64,000 nt of DNA, from assembly GCA_036365145.1 (NCBI GenBank), contig JAEOAD010000048.1, positions 12,224,501 through 12,288,500 on the forward strand. Direction: 5' to 3'. Both the position numbers and the translations under genes were made by a program. Below, one piece after another: positions 44,398 through 54,339 of the stretch (positions are counted from its first letter, which is position 1; each line of letters opens with the position of its first letter). The DNA is from Orientallactaga sibirica (lineage: Eukaryota > Chordata > Mammalia > Rodentia > Dipodidae). The notes beneath the pieces are model-generated. The model was not told the DNA's origin and did not search any database. It worked only from the letters and a program-made list of their open reading frames with translations.

Positions 44398-44737
44398 TCA
44401 TTCAATGATCCATATAAACTTACATGTGTTCTGAATGCTTGACCCCAGCAGATGGCAATTTGGGAATTGGAACCTTGCTGGAGGAATGTGGGTGGGGGCA
44501 GATTTATGGATATTATAGCCAGCTTCCCCTTGCCAGTGTCTGGCATACTCTCCTGCTGCAATTGTCCACCTCATGGTGCCCAGAAGGTGATGTTCAGCCT
44601 GTCAGCTCATGCCGCATTATCTCCTGCCGTTATGGAGCTTCCCTTCACTTCTGTAAACCAAAACAAACCCTTCCCTCCCATCAGCTGCTCTTGGCCAGGG
44701 TGCTTGCTTCCAGCAATGAGAAGGTGACTGTAACAGT
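44398..44737 (+). repeat. URR1/MaLR-like repeat
   Basis: The 5' end is altered (GGTGGCTTCATTCAATGATC). GATGGCAATTTGGGAATTGG, AACAAACCCTTCCCTCCC and GTGACTGTAACAG are as in other copies. Confidence 0.75.
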
Positions 44738-44779
44738 TCTGACACCCTGCAGAGGGGACATGAGGTCTGCAAGACAATG

Positions 44780-45191
44780 ACTAAGTGTGACAGCTAGGGG
44801 GCCTAATGACAGCTGATCTCTGGTTGTCAATATCCCAAGATTTCAGAAACACTGTGGAAACTAATCTCTGGTCCTGTCTGTAAGGAATTGTCTACATTGG
44901 ATTGGTTGAAGTGGGAGGGTGGGCCCTGACTGTAGGTGGCACCGTCCCATGGGCTGAGGTTCCTGGACTGCATGACAGGAGAGAGCTGGCTGAGCACGGT
45001 GCATTCGTGTCTCAGCTGTGCGTCCACCCTGCTGACAGGATGATGTGAGCTGGCTTCCTCTTCTGCCACACTTTCCCTGCCATAATGTACTCTACCCTCC
45101 AGAACCATAAGCCAAAATAACCCCTTTTCCTTCCAGAAGCTGCTTCAGATGGGGCATTTTGCCCCAGCAATGACAAAATAACCGACACAGA
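44780..45191 (+). repeat. related LTR-like repeat
   Basis: AACCATAAGCCAAAATAACC, TTCCTTCCAGAAGCTGCTTC and CCCAGCAATGACAAAATAAC give it the same 3' architecture as the family above, but the 5' half differs. Left boundary uncertain. Confidence 0.6.
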
Positions 45192-45492
45192 GTAGCTTAC
45201 AAACACACCTTATCTCAAGGGAGGAGCTGACTCTGGACTTGACAGCAGAGTCACACAGCCTCAAAGACGCCGAAATGTGCAGCAGAGGCAGGTCTGTTAC
45301 CAAAGTCAGGGTTACTGTTGAAAATCAGGAGTCTTGACAGTCGGGACAAAGTGGAGGCAGGAGAATTCTAGAGGGTTTGTCTCTACAGTCTCCCTGAATG
45401 CTCAGAGCTTACAGAGGCAGCCCACCCCTCCTTAGAAGAAGCCAGAACTTCCTTCATGAGTAGAAGGGTAGCAGAGTCCTTTCGGCTGCTCC

Positions 45493-45988
45493 ACAGTGGT
45501 GGACAGAATAAGAGCCCCTCAAGGTGGCCTGTGTGCCAAAGAAAACCCTGGAACCTGTGGCTACGTGACCAAAAATAGCCACAGGAGTCTTGCAGATGTG
45601 CTTGAGTTAAGGGAGTAGATGTAAGATGATCCTGGATGACACGGGTGGGCCTAATCTAAAACGGACAGCCATTCCCGGCTGCGAGCAGGAGATAGGACGT
45701 CAATAGGGGAGTCAGTGGGAAGCAGCGTCGCCAGCGCCATCATCCCTAGTCCTTGACAGGGGAAGAGCAAGCAAGAGCCAAAGAGTGTGAGCAGCTTCTA
45801 CAAGTTGGAAAAGCACACAAATGGATCCTCCCCCGAACCTCAAGAAAAGCACATATAACTGCTGATAAACTTGACCTTCACCCAGTGAGGCCCACTTTGG
45901 ACTTCAAATTTAAAGAACCCAGCAATAATACATTTGTGTTATTTTATGGTATAAAGTTTGTGGTAATTTGTTTTTGCAAAAGTCTAGT
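45493..45988 (+). mobile_element. MLT1-like ancient MaLR LTR
   Basis: GTGGTGGACAGAATAAGAGC, GGAACCTGTGGCTACGTGAC, CTTGCAGATGTGCTTGAGTT, CTGGATGACACGGGTGGGCC and TTTGTGGTAATTTG follow MLT1 order end to end. Its last bases are displaced by a SINE. Confidence 0.8.
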
Positions 45989-45992
45989 TACA

Positions 45993-46280
45993 GGGCTGGA
46001 GAGATGGCTTAGGGGTTAAGGCGCCTGCCTCCTAAGCCTAAGAACGCTGGTTCCAATCTCCAGCGGTTCCAATCTCCAGGTCCCACGTTTAGCCAGATGC
46101 AAAGTGACGCAAGGGCGCAATGCCGCACTTGACCGCAAGGGGGCGCACACATCTGGATTTCTTTCGCAGCAGCTGAGACCCTGCCGCCGTGCCCATCTCT
46201 GTCTTCCTCTCCCTCTCTCTCTCTCTGTGTCTCTCTCCAAAAAAATGATAAAAAATAAAAAGTTAAAAGTTTTTAAAAAA
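45993..46280 (+). mobile_element. B2-long SINE, box-B duplication subtype
   Basis: GGTTCCAATCTCCAG at 46049 and 46065. CpG-rich body (GACGCAAGGGCGCAATGCCG). GTCTAGTTACAG and GTCCAGTTACAG flank it. The many intact CpG sites suggest youth. Confidence 0.95.
46133..46146 (+). promoter_or_regulatory. CTCF-like motif in SINE
   Basis: CCGCAAGGGGGCGC, two deviations from CCASYAGRKGGCRS. The G-rich core is intact. Confidence 0.4.
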
Positions 46281-46301
46281 AAAAAAAAAGGTCCAGTTAC
46301 A

Positions 46302-46675
46302 GGGGATGGAGAGATGGTTTAGCAAGGTACATGCTTGCAAAGCCGGCCCGCCTGGGTTCGATTTCCCAGTCCCTACATAAAGCCAGTGCACAAAATGGTG
46401 CATGCATCTGAAGTTGGTTTGCAGTGGCAGAAGGCCCTGCTGTGCTGGTTCATGCTTCTCTCTTTCTCTCTCTACAAATAAATAAATAGACTTTTTGTTG
46501 TTGGTGGTTTTTCAAGGTAGGGTTTCACACTAGCCCAGGCTAACCTGGAATTTGCTATGTAGTCTCAGGGTGGCCTCAAATTCACAGTAATCCTCCTATT
46601 CTGCCTCCCAAGTGCTGGGATTAAAAGTGTGCACCACCACGCCCTGCTAGATAAATAGATTTTTTTAAAAGAAGA
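46302..46675 (+). mobile_element. B2-like SINE with a B1 in its tail
   Basis: Head GGATGGAGAGATGGTTTAGC. The AAATAAATAGA tail is split by a reversed B1 (46492-46649) and resumes as GATAAATAGATTTTT. Confidence 0.85.
46492..46649 (-). mobile_element. B1-like SINE
   Basis: Reverse copy CAAGGTAGGGTTTCACACTA to GTGCACCACCACGCCCTGC. Confidence 0.9.
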
Positions 46676-46690
46676 GAAGATCTACTTATA

Positions 46691-46726
46691 GGCTGGGGGA
46701 GATAGCTCAGTGGTTAAAATCCACGT
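46691..46726 (+). mobile_element. B2-like SINE head fragment
   Basis: Only GGCTGGGGGAGATAGCTCAG and TGGTTAAAATCC remain. Confidence 0.6.
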
Positions 46727-47340
46727 ACTATATAACTCCTATTGACCTAACCTGGGGACTTTGCACTTCCTGTCCCTAGAAGTCCAGGTTTTACAAGGCT
46801 AAAGAGTCTTGTCTCCTTAAGGCCTTGTTAAGCAGTAAACAGTGTGCAGGCAGGATGAGAAAATGAAGCCGAGGCCTTGGGGCTTCTCCTTGGGCACACC
46901 AGGCAACTCTCAGAAAGACTTAAGGGGAGAAACAGTAGGGGCCATGGCTATGTGGAGTTCTGATACCATAACTGGGCATGCAGGACATGTAAATCTCACA
47001 GGTAAATAATGAAAAAGTAAACACATTAGTCCTGCCACTGTCTGATTCTTCCTAGACATTTTTTTTTCCCTGACTTTCTACAATCATAAAGAGTCTGGTT
47101 TTCCCAAGTCTCAGGAACCATCCAGGCCCTGACCCCCTTAGAGTTTTTAACCAGTGTTTTCAGCAAACTTTGTAAAGGGTTCAGGGGCGTTTACTGAAGT
47201 GCAAGTGTCTGAAAGCACATCATTTTCCTGCTTCTTCATCTTGTCTCGCCCCTACATCGTAGGACAGGTCACTTATGGAAACCAAATCCATTTTGCTAAT
47301 GCTTCAGAGAAATTACTGAAACTTCATCAAGATACCCTTC
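46727..47340. other. single-copy sequence, no gene seen
   Basis: Nothing recognised. Confidence 0.4.
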
Positions 47341-47525
47341 GGGGCTGGAGAGATGGCATAGCAGTTAGGGCACTTGCCTGGGAAGCCTAAGAACCCAGGT
47401 TGGATTCTCCAGGACCCACGTAAGCCAGAAGCACAAGGTGGCGCATGTGTCTGGAATTCATTTGCAGTGGCTAGAGGCCCCGGGCACACCCATTCTCTTT
47501 ATCTGTCTCTTCTCTCACTCTCTCA

Positions 47526-47576
<51 letters not shown>

Positions 47577-47578
47577 AA
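47341..47578 (+). mobile_element. B2-like SINE with (AAAT)n tail
   Basis: Head GGCTGGAGAGATGGCATAGC. The tail has about 13 AAAT units. AAGATACCCTT on both sides is the target duplication. Confidence 0.95.
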
Positions 47579-48476
47579 ATAAGATACCCTTTGGTAGGAA
47601 CATGGGCACAATCCCCTAAAGAAGATGAGTTCAGTAAAGCACCAGATGGCTCCCCTATATGGACTCATGGGGACAGCATGAGGGTAGATGGCTTCTAATA
47701 TGAGAAACCAACATGAACCAAGCCCATGTTTTATAACTTGCCTAGCTAAACTTGCCTTCTGGTGTGACAGCCAACCCCTTTAGTCAGGGATAGCTGTGGA
47801 TACAAATAGGCCCTCCACTGATCCTTTCAATAAATATTCTGGTTTTCTTCTTCAGTAAGCAGAAAACTCTGCAGTCTTACGGTGTCCTCCGTCTCTGCCT
47901 GCCTTTCCTCCTTAACTCTACTTGGACGTATGCCTCTGCCTCGTGACTTCTCATTCACATCCCAGCCCCTTTCTTTTCCCATACCCATACCGACTCGAAA
48001 AGACACAGGGCTTCAAGTCCCCGCCGCGATGTTTGTGAAATCCTGTTTCCCAAAGCGACGTGAATGGTCTGTGGAATCTCTCCGGCCCTAATTACCTGGC
48101 AGTGGAAATCTCTGTGGGCCACTTCTCACGCAGTCATTTCACGAGGTAATCGCAGCCAGAACCGCTAAAGCCGTGTGACCAGGGAAGGGTGACACCGGCT
48201 TGGGCTGACAAGAAGACTTCTGACCTCATCATATACCACACAGTATGGTACTTGTGGGTGAAACAGGAAGCAGGAAGGACAGACAGACTTGCCACATTAA
48301 AAAAAATGAATTCACTGAAAATAGAAGAAAAAGATTTGATTTGGCAGAACTAATCTCACATCACACCTTCCGACCAAATGGCTAAGTCTTGAGCGCTTCC
48401 AGTTCAAGCGCCTAGAGGGAAGTCTCAAGACCTTGGTTCTAGGATTCCATCACAAAGGCATTAAAAAAGGCTAAGA
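47579..48476. other. single-copy sequence, no gene seen
   Basis: Repeat-poor, with CpG sites at about 47990-48170. CAATAAATATTCTGG at about 47828 is poly(A)-like but has no gene context. Confidence 0.4.
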
Positions 48477-49045
48477 GGGCTGGAGATACGGCTTAGCAGT
48501 TAAGGCGCTTTGTTGGGGTCCCCCCCAAGGCCAGCTCAGGAGGGACGATACGGTCTCTGCTGAATTGGGGTGAGCAGCGCGGAGTCACGACACAGACTCC
48601 GGGAGTTGGGTGAAAGTGGAAGCGAGAATCCACAAACTCGTTTATTCAGGAAGTACACATGGGTTTTAAGGGGCTGTTAATCCTTGTATGGGGCGGTCCC
48701 CTTTTGGTGACCAATGACAGCTTGTCTCTGGACAGGACATCTCGTAGTAGGCTTCTCGCGAGCATGGGGCTGTAACTGTTGTCACATCAAGCCTGCGCAA
48801 AACGCCACTTTTACAGAAGCCACTTCCTGTTGTCTTTTGCCATGCGGTCTGGCTAGGACCAGGCCTGTATTGTGCCATACAGCGCTTGCCTGCAAAGCCA
48901 AAAGACCCAGGTTCAGTTCCCCAGGTCCCACATAAAGCCAGATGCAGAAGGTGGCACATATGCCTAGAGTTTGTTTGCAGTAGCTAGAGGACCTGGTGTG
49001 CCCTTTCTCTTTCTCTCTCTCTAAAATAAATTTTAAAAAATAGAA
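48477..49045 (+). mobile_element. B2-like SINE split by a solo LTR
   Basis: The head (48477-48510) and body (48882-49045) join cleanly across the LTR at the duplicated GCGCTT. Confidence 0.95.
48511..48881 (-). mobile_element. solo LTR of an endogenous retrovirus (ERV2-like)
   Basis: 371 bp bounded by TGTTGGGG on the left and CCATACA on the right (TG...CA ends on either strand), flanked by a 6-bp GCGCTT duplication (48505-48510 and 48882-48887). On the minus strand it has a CCAAT-like CATTGGTCACC, a TTAAAA box, and an AATAAA signal at about 48640. A 6-bp duplication fits ERVK/ERV2-class integration. No internal gag or pol sequence is present. Many CpG sites survive, so it is probably young. 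Confidence 0.85.
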
Positions 49046-49050
49046 ACTGA

Positions 49051-49213
49051 AGCCTGGTATAGTGGCGCACGCCTTTAATCCCAGCACTTGGGAGGCAGAG
49101 GTAGGAGGATCACTGTGAGTTCGAGGCCAGCCTGAGACTACATTGTGAATTCCAGGTCAGCCTGAGCTAGAGTGAAACTCTACCTCGGAAAAACCAAAAA
49201 AGAAAAAAAAAGG
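49051..49213 (+). mobile_element. B1-like SINE
   Basis: GCCTGGTATAGTGGCGCACG to CTACCTCGGAAAAACC, with an A-rich tail. Confidence 0.95.
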
Positions 49214-49287
49214 AGAGAGAGAGACTGAGTCATTAAGCAAGATATGGCACTGTCTGGTTCCAAGGGTTAAACTTTTACAAAATTATC

Positions 49288-49431
49288 AGCCAGGTGTGGT
49301 GGCACACACCTTTAATCCCAGCACTTGTGAGGCAGAGGTAGGAGGATTGCTGTAAGTTCAAGGCCACCCTGAGACTACAGAGTGAGTTCCAGGCCAGCCT
49401 AGGCTGGAGTAAGACCCTACCTTGAAAAAAA
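49288..49431 (+). mobile_element. B1-like SINE with perfect target duplication
   Basis: AAACTTTTACAAAATTATC (19 bp) occurs without mismatch at 49269 and 49432. Confidence 0.97.
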
Positions 49432-49454
49432 AAACTTTTACAAAATTATCTTTG

Positions 49455-49572
49455 TGTGTATGGTGTGTGTGTGTATGTATGGTGTGTGTGTATGTATGTA
49501 TGTATGTATGTATGTATGTATGTATGGTGTGTGTGTGTGTATGTATGGTGTGTGTGTGCATGTGTGTGTGTT
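49455..49572. repeat. (TG)n / (TATG)n microsatellite
   Basis: Alternating blocks of GTGTGTGT and GTATGTATG, about 118 bp. Confidence 0.95.
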
Positions 49573-50309
49573 CCACAGTATGTTGAGTGTCATGTTGAGT
49601 GTCAGTCTTCACCTCCCACCTTGTTGAGGCAGGCAGGATCTCTTGTTATTCTCTGCTGCACACACTAAGCTGGCTCACGACCTTCTCGGATTCTCCTGTC
49701 TCTGCTACGTCATCAGAAGAAGGTGCTTGCTATTGCATCCTGCTTCAGGTGACCTCTGGGACATGAACTCAGGTTTCTTCACTGAGCCATCTCTACCCAG
49801 ACTCCAGTGAAACTTTGGACATAAAACATATCCAAGCCAGGCATGGAGGCACATGCCTCTGAGGAGGCACAAACAGGAGGGTCATGAGTTCAAGGCAGAC
49901 TTTGCCTACATAACAAGACCCTGTCTTAAACAAAGACACAGAGAGAGAGAGAGAGAGAAAAATGTGCATGCACACACACATATTTATCTGAAGTTGAAAT
50001 AGGCAATGAAGTCTAGTTGGCAGAAGTTTCTATCACTCTGAAAATATGGAAAGGAAGGTTTTGGAAGGAAAAAAGACCATCATTTGGACTCTGTCTTACA
50101 TACTGGGACACTTGAAACTACAGTGTTGCAAAAGTCAGTCACAAGAACAGGTTTGTCATCTTAAATTTCTCTGCACTACGATTGTTGTCAGAATGACCTC
50201 TCTGCCTTATTTTTCACAGTTTCCAAGACCCAGATGAGCAACTCCATTCTCAAAAAAAAACAAACAAACAAAAAAAAAAACCACTTTTGATTAACCATTC
50301 TTTGGAAAT
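49573..50309. other. mostly single-copy, one B1 remnant
   Basis: A diverged B1-like fragment at about 49833-49945 (AGCCAGGCATGGAGGCACAT, AAGACCCTGTCTTAAAC). Otherwise nothing seen. Confidence 0.5.
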
Positions 50310-50820
50310 TCTTTTTTTTTACTTTAAGAATAATTATTTTTAATATTAATTTTTATTGATACCTTCTATATTTACATACAAAAAATATGATATTTCCCTC
50401 CCCTCCCCCCATTCCACTTTAGAACACAAATCTCCATCATATCCCCTCCCTCTCTCCATTTTAGTCTCTCTTTTAATTTGATGTCATCATCTTTTTCTTC
50501 TATTTTGAGGGTCTTGCGATGGTATTGCTAGGTACTGCAAGGTCATGGATATCGAGGCCAATTTCTGTCTGGGCAGTTGCATTGTAAGAAGTCGTACCCT
50601 TCCTTTGGCTCTTCCATTCTATCCGCCCCCTCTTCCGCAATGGGCCCTGAGCCTTGGAGGGTGTGACAGAGGTGTTTCAGTGCTGGGCACTCCTCCATCC
50701 CTTCTTCTCAGCACTATGTTGTCTTTTGGTGATCCCAGTGGTCATCACCATCTGAAAAGAGAAGCTTCTCTAACCAGAAGTGAGAGTAGCGTTAATATGT
50801 GAACATGAACATTAAGTGTA
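50310..50820 (-). mobile_element. L1 3' end
   Basis: Antisense 3' UTR blocks: CCCTCCCCTCCCCCCATTCC, TCAGTGCTGGGCACTCC, GAAGCTTCTCTAACCAGAAG. About 0.5 kb, 5'-truncated. Confidence 0.85.
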
Positions 50821-50859
50821 GTGCCCCCAGGGCAGCTTGGTAGAGCATCCATAACGCAC

Positions 50860-50945
50860 ATTCACGGCCGTGTCCCCAGCACCTGGGACAGTGCCCAGCC
50901 TGGCAAGGATCTTAGCGCATGTCTACTAGATGTCCACGGACTGGG
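50860..50945 (+). repeat. L2-like fragment
   Basis: TCCCCAGCACCTGGGACAGT, GCCCAGCCTGGCAAGGATC. Confidence 0.5.
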
Positions 50946-51027
50946 GGAGAAAGTAGCTGGTAATGAGATCATTTGTTTCTGTCTGTGATTTTCTGACCAA
51001 ATGTCCCAGTGCTCCATTCTGTCAACA

Positions 51028-51430
51028 AATTCATTAATTCAACAAATATTCAGGCAGAGCTAATTTCAGACCAGTCGAGGCCTTTGGGGCCACAGTGGTG
51101 AGCCAGGCAGGCAACTAGCCTTATTAAAGGCACTGTGAGGGAGCCGTGGTCTCCACCCTTGAGCTGCCTGTAATAGGGTGAGGGAACAGAACAGATCGGA
51201 AGTAATTAGAAAACAATTAAGTGTTAAATTATACGCCTCCAACTGGCCCCAGGGATTCTCAGAAGGAGAAGCAGCTAATGTAGTTGTTGTTTTCATGGAA
51301 GAGGTGACGCTTGGCTGGAAGGATGCTCTGGATTGGGGAAGCCATGCAAAGTGGTTAGAACAGAACACTCCTCCCAGGAAGCACCTACCCAGAGTCACTC
51401 AAGGAAAGCCAAAGCCTGAAGTGCTGATTA
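51028..51430 (-). repeat. L2-like 3' end
   Basis: AATTCAACAAATATTCAGGC, GTGGTGAGCCAGGCAGGC, GGAAGAGGTGACGCTTGGCT follow reversed L2 in order. Confidence 0.65.
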
Positions 51431-51498
51431 CACATTAGACCTGAATTGTCCCCCAAACACACACCGTGAACTACTCTATTAACTTAAGAGTTTCCATT

Positions 51499-51678
51499 GG
51501 GCTGGGCGTGGTGGTGCACACCTTTAATCCCAGCACTCAGGAGGCAAAGGTAGGAGGATCGCCATGAGTTCAAAGCCACCCTGAGATTACATAGTGAATT
51601 CCAGGTCAGCCTGGGCTAGAGTGAAACCCTACCTTGAAAAACCGAAAAATGAAAAAACACAAACAAAACAACAAAAAA
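51499..51678 (+). mobile_element. B1-like SINE
   Basis: Starts GGGCTGGGCGTGGTGGTGCA. AAGAGTTTCCAT on both sides is the target duplication. Confidence 0.95.
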
Positions 51679-52351
51679 AGAGTTTCCATCAGACTTGGAG
51701 ATAATAGTTCATTGTTGCCGCACAGGTTAGTTTTCCTTCCTCTAAAACATGAGCCTGTGGTTAGTTCCTTTAGAACTTTTTCTTGGGAAAGAAAGAAGCT
51801 GGGGGCTTCTTCTGGGTTTTGGCCAAGGAGAAAATGTCTTGGATCATCTGGGGACCTTTTCTTCTGGCCCCACCACCAAAGTCCCTGATTCAGTCATTGT
51901 GGTGTGGACGCCAGGTATCCACTTATTTTCAAAGCTTCCCGGGCAATGCCAGCAGGTGCTGCTCATCCAGAGCCATTCTCTTAGATTTACGTCAGAGATG
52001 TTCCCTTCCTGAGGAGAGGAGAAAAGGCGTAGGCGTGAGAACCCAGGCAGCTGGTAGGACTTACGTCTGTAAACTCTGGTAACAGGAGCCTGGAGAATTT
52101 CGAGCAGAAAGAAATCAGTCTATTAACATCTACTTCCTTGACCTTCTGAATGAGTCAAATAGTCGAGATTTGGTCAAATGAATTAAAATTTGCCTTTATG
52201 TCATATGAATGAAAATGAGTGGAGACATTTTCTTCTTATTTAAAATATTAGCAGGGTAAAGCCACTGGTGAATGGTAGCTAAATTAGATGAGTGTGCTCT
52301 TTTTTCCTTAGCTGGGTCACTTTGTGTCTTTAATTCCAAAAAATGTCCATC
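51679..52351. other. single-copy sequence, no gene seen
   Basis: Frames of up to 99 codons without domains. Confidence 0.4.
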
Positions 52352-52616
52352 TGGGGCCTGGGGAGATGGTTCAGTAGGTAAAATGCTTGCTGTACAAGCA
52401 TGAGGACCTGGTTCAGAGCCCCAGAACCTAGGCATAAAAATAAAACCTGGCAGCTGGGCGTGGTGGCGCTTGCCTTTAATCCCAGCACTCGGGAGGCAGA
52501 GGTAGGAGGATCTCCATGAGTTTGAGGCCACCCTGAGACTACATAGAGAATTCCAGGTCAGCCTAAGCTGGAGTGAGACCCTACCTCAAAAAAACAAAAA
52601 AATAAAATAAAACCTG
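52352..52616 (+). mobile_element. B2/B3-like SINE with nested B1
   Basis: Head GGCCTGGGGAGATGGTTCAG (52352-52450). A B1 at 52452-52600 is flanked by AAATAAAACCTGG on each side. Confidence 0.85.
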
Positions 52617-52770
52617 GGGAACAGAGACATGGCTTAGCGGTTAAGGTATATTCCTGCAAAGCCAAAATATCCCAGTTTGATTCTCCAGGACACACATAAG
52701 CCAGATGCACAAGGTGGCCCATGTGTCTGGAGTTCGTTTACAGTGATTGGAGGCCCTGGCACACCCATTG

Positions 52771-52810
<40 letters not shown>

Positions 52811-52882
52811 TGTGTCTGTCTGTCTGTCTGTCTGTCTCTTTCCCTCTCTTGTTCTCTCAAATAAATTTTAAAAAATAAAAAA
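52617..52882 (+). mobile_element. B2-like SINE with CT/GT/CTGT tail
   Basis: Head GAACAGAGACATGGCTTAGC. The tail has (CT)n, (GT)n and (CTGT)n at about 52771-52837. Confidence 0.9.
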
Positions 52883-52885
52883 TAA

Positions 52886-53030
52886 ACCTAGAGAGATTGC
52901 TCAGTAGTTAAGGAGCTTGCTTACAAAGCCAGATGACCCAGGTTCAATTCTTCAGTACCCACATAAAGCCAAAGCCAGATGTGCAAGGTGGCACATGTGT
53001 CTGGAGTTTATTTGTAGTAGCAAGAGGCCC

Positions 53031-53077
<47 letters not shown>

Positions 53078-53115
53078 CTCCCTCTCTTTCTTTCCTTACA
53101 AGTAAATAATTTTTA
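52886..53115 (+). mobile_element. B2-like SINE with (ATCT)n
   Basis: Head CCTAGAGAGATTGCTCAGTA. (ATCT)n at about 53033-53077. Confidence 0.9.
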
Positions 53116-53142
53116 AAAAGAATTTAAAATAACAAACCTTTT

Positions 53143-53425
53143 TAGCCAGGTGTGGTGATGCACATCTTTCATCACAGCACTTGGGAAGCAGAGGTAGGAA
53201 GATCACTGAATTGGAGGGTAGCCTGGGACTACAGAGTGAGTTCTAAGTCATCCTGGGCTAGAGTGAGAGACCCTACCTTGAAACCAATAATAATAACAAC
53301 TGGGTGTATGCCTATAATCCCAGCACCATGAAAACAGAGGCAGGAGGATTGCTGAGACTGGCTGGCTAGCATGAGTAGCCATATTCTAAGCTCTGGGTTT
53401 AACAAGGGACCTTGTCTCAAGGAAA
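53143..53425 (+). mobile_element. two diverged B1-like SINEs
   Basis: First copy 53143-53297 (AGCCAGGTGTGGTGATGCAC). Second, more degraded, 53300-53425 (GGGTGTATGCCTATAATCCC, GACCTTGTCTCAAGG). Confidence 0.75.
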
Positions 53426-53436
53426 TAAGATTCAGT

Positions 53437-53760
53437 GGAGGGCCCAGGAGATTTCTTAGTGGTTAAAGACACTTTCTTAAAAAGCCTGCCTGCCTAAGTT
53501 TAATTCCCAAACTGTCCAGGTAAGCTGGAAGAAAAAATGGTACAAGCATCTGGTGTTTGTTTTCAGTGGCAAGAGGCCCTGGCACATGCATGCACACACA
53601 CATGTAAATAAATAGGAAAGAAAATAAGATCTAGAGCAATAGAGAAAACACCTGACATTGACCTCTGGATTCCACACACATGTGCACACGTGGGCACCCA
53701 CACACACATGAATACACAGGCACACATACACATACCATATACACATGCAAAAAAAAAAAA
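53437..53760 (+). mobile_element. B2/B3-like SINE, diverged
   Basis: GGCCCAGGAGATTTCTTAGT head, AGTGGCAAGAGGCCCTGGC, then a second part with TTGACCTCTGGATTCC and CACACA-rich DNA. Confidence 0.65.
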
Positions 53761-54002
53761 TCTAGATGTAAGATGGTTTACACATAAAAATCAGGAAGGC
53801 ATATGTCTTTGGCCCCATGCACTGTTGAGAGATTAATTCTCCCTCCATTACCAGCAAGAGGGTAGAAAGAATGACTATGGGCCTGTTAGGCCAGGCTTTA
53901 TTCTCAGCTCCCTCCTGTTTAGTAGACAATACTTATTAATGCCTTGAGATGCTACATAGACTCTCCCAGAAAATCCTAACTCCATTTTCTTTTATTTAAC
54001 AT

Positions 54003-54005
54003 TAC

Positions 54006-54048
<43 letters not shown>

Positions 54049-54286
54049 TGACAGAGAGAGAGAGAGAAAATAAATAAATATGGGCTGGGCGTGGTGGTGC
54101 ACGCCTTTAATCTCAGCACTCGGGAGGTAGAGGTAGGAGGATCGCTGTGAGTTCGAGGCCATCCTGAGACTACATAGTAAATTCCAGGTCAGCCTGAGCT
54201 AGAGTGAGACCCTACCTCAAAAAAAAAAAAAAAAAAAATAAATAAATAAATAAAATAAAATAAATAAGGGTATGCCAGGGCAAAAA

Positions 54287-54317
<31 letters not shown>

Positions 54318-54336
54318 AATAAAATAAAATAAATAA
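54003..54336 (-). mobile_element. B2-like SINE remnant with nested B1
   Basis: Reversed (TTTA)n and GA tract at 54005-54070, and GGGTATGCCAGGGC at 54268. A plus-strand B1 (54083-54240) interrupts it. (AAAT)n runs up to the 79-bp array. Confidence 0.8.
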
Positions 54337-54339
54337 GGG

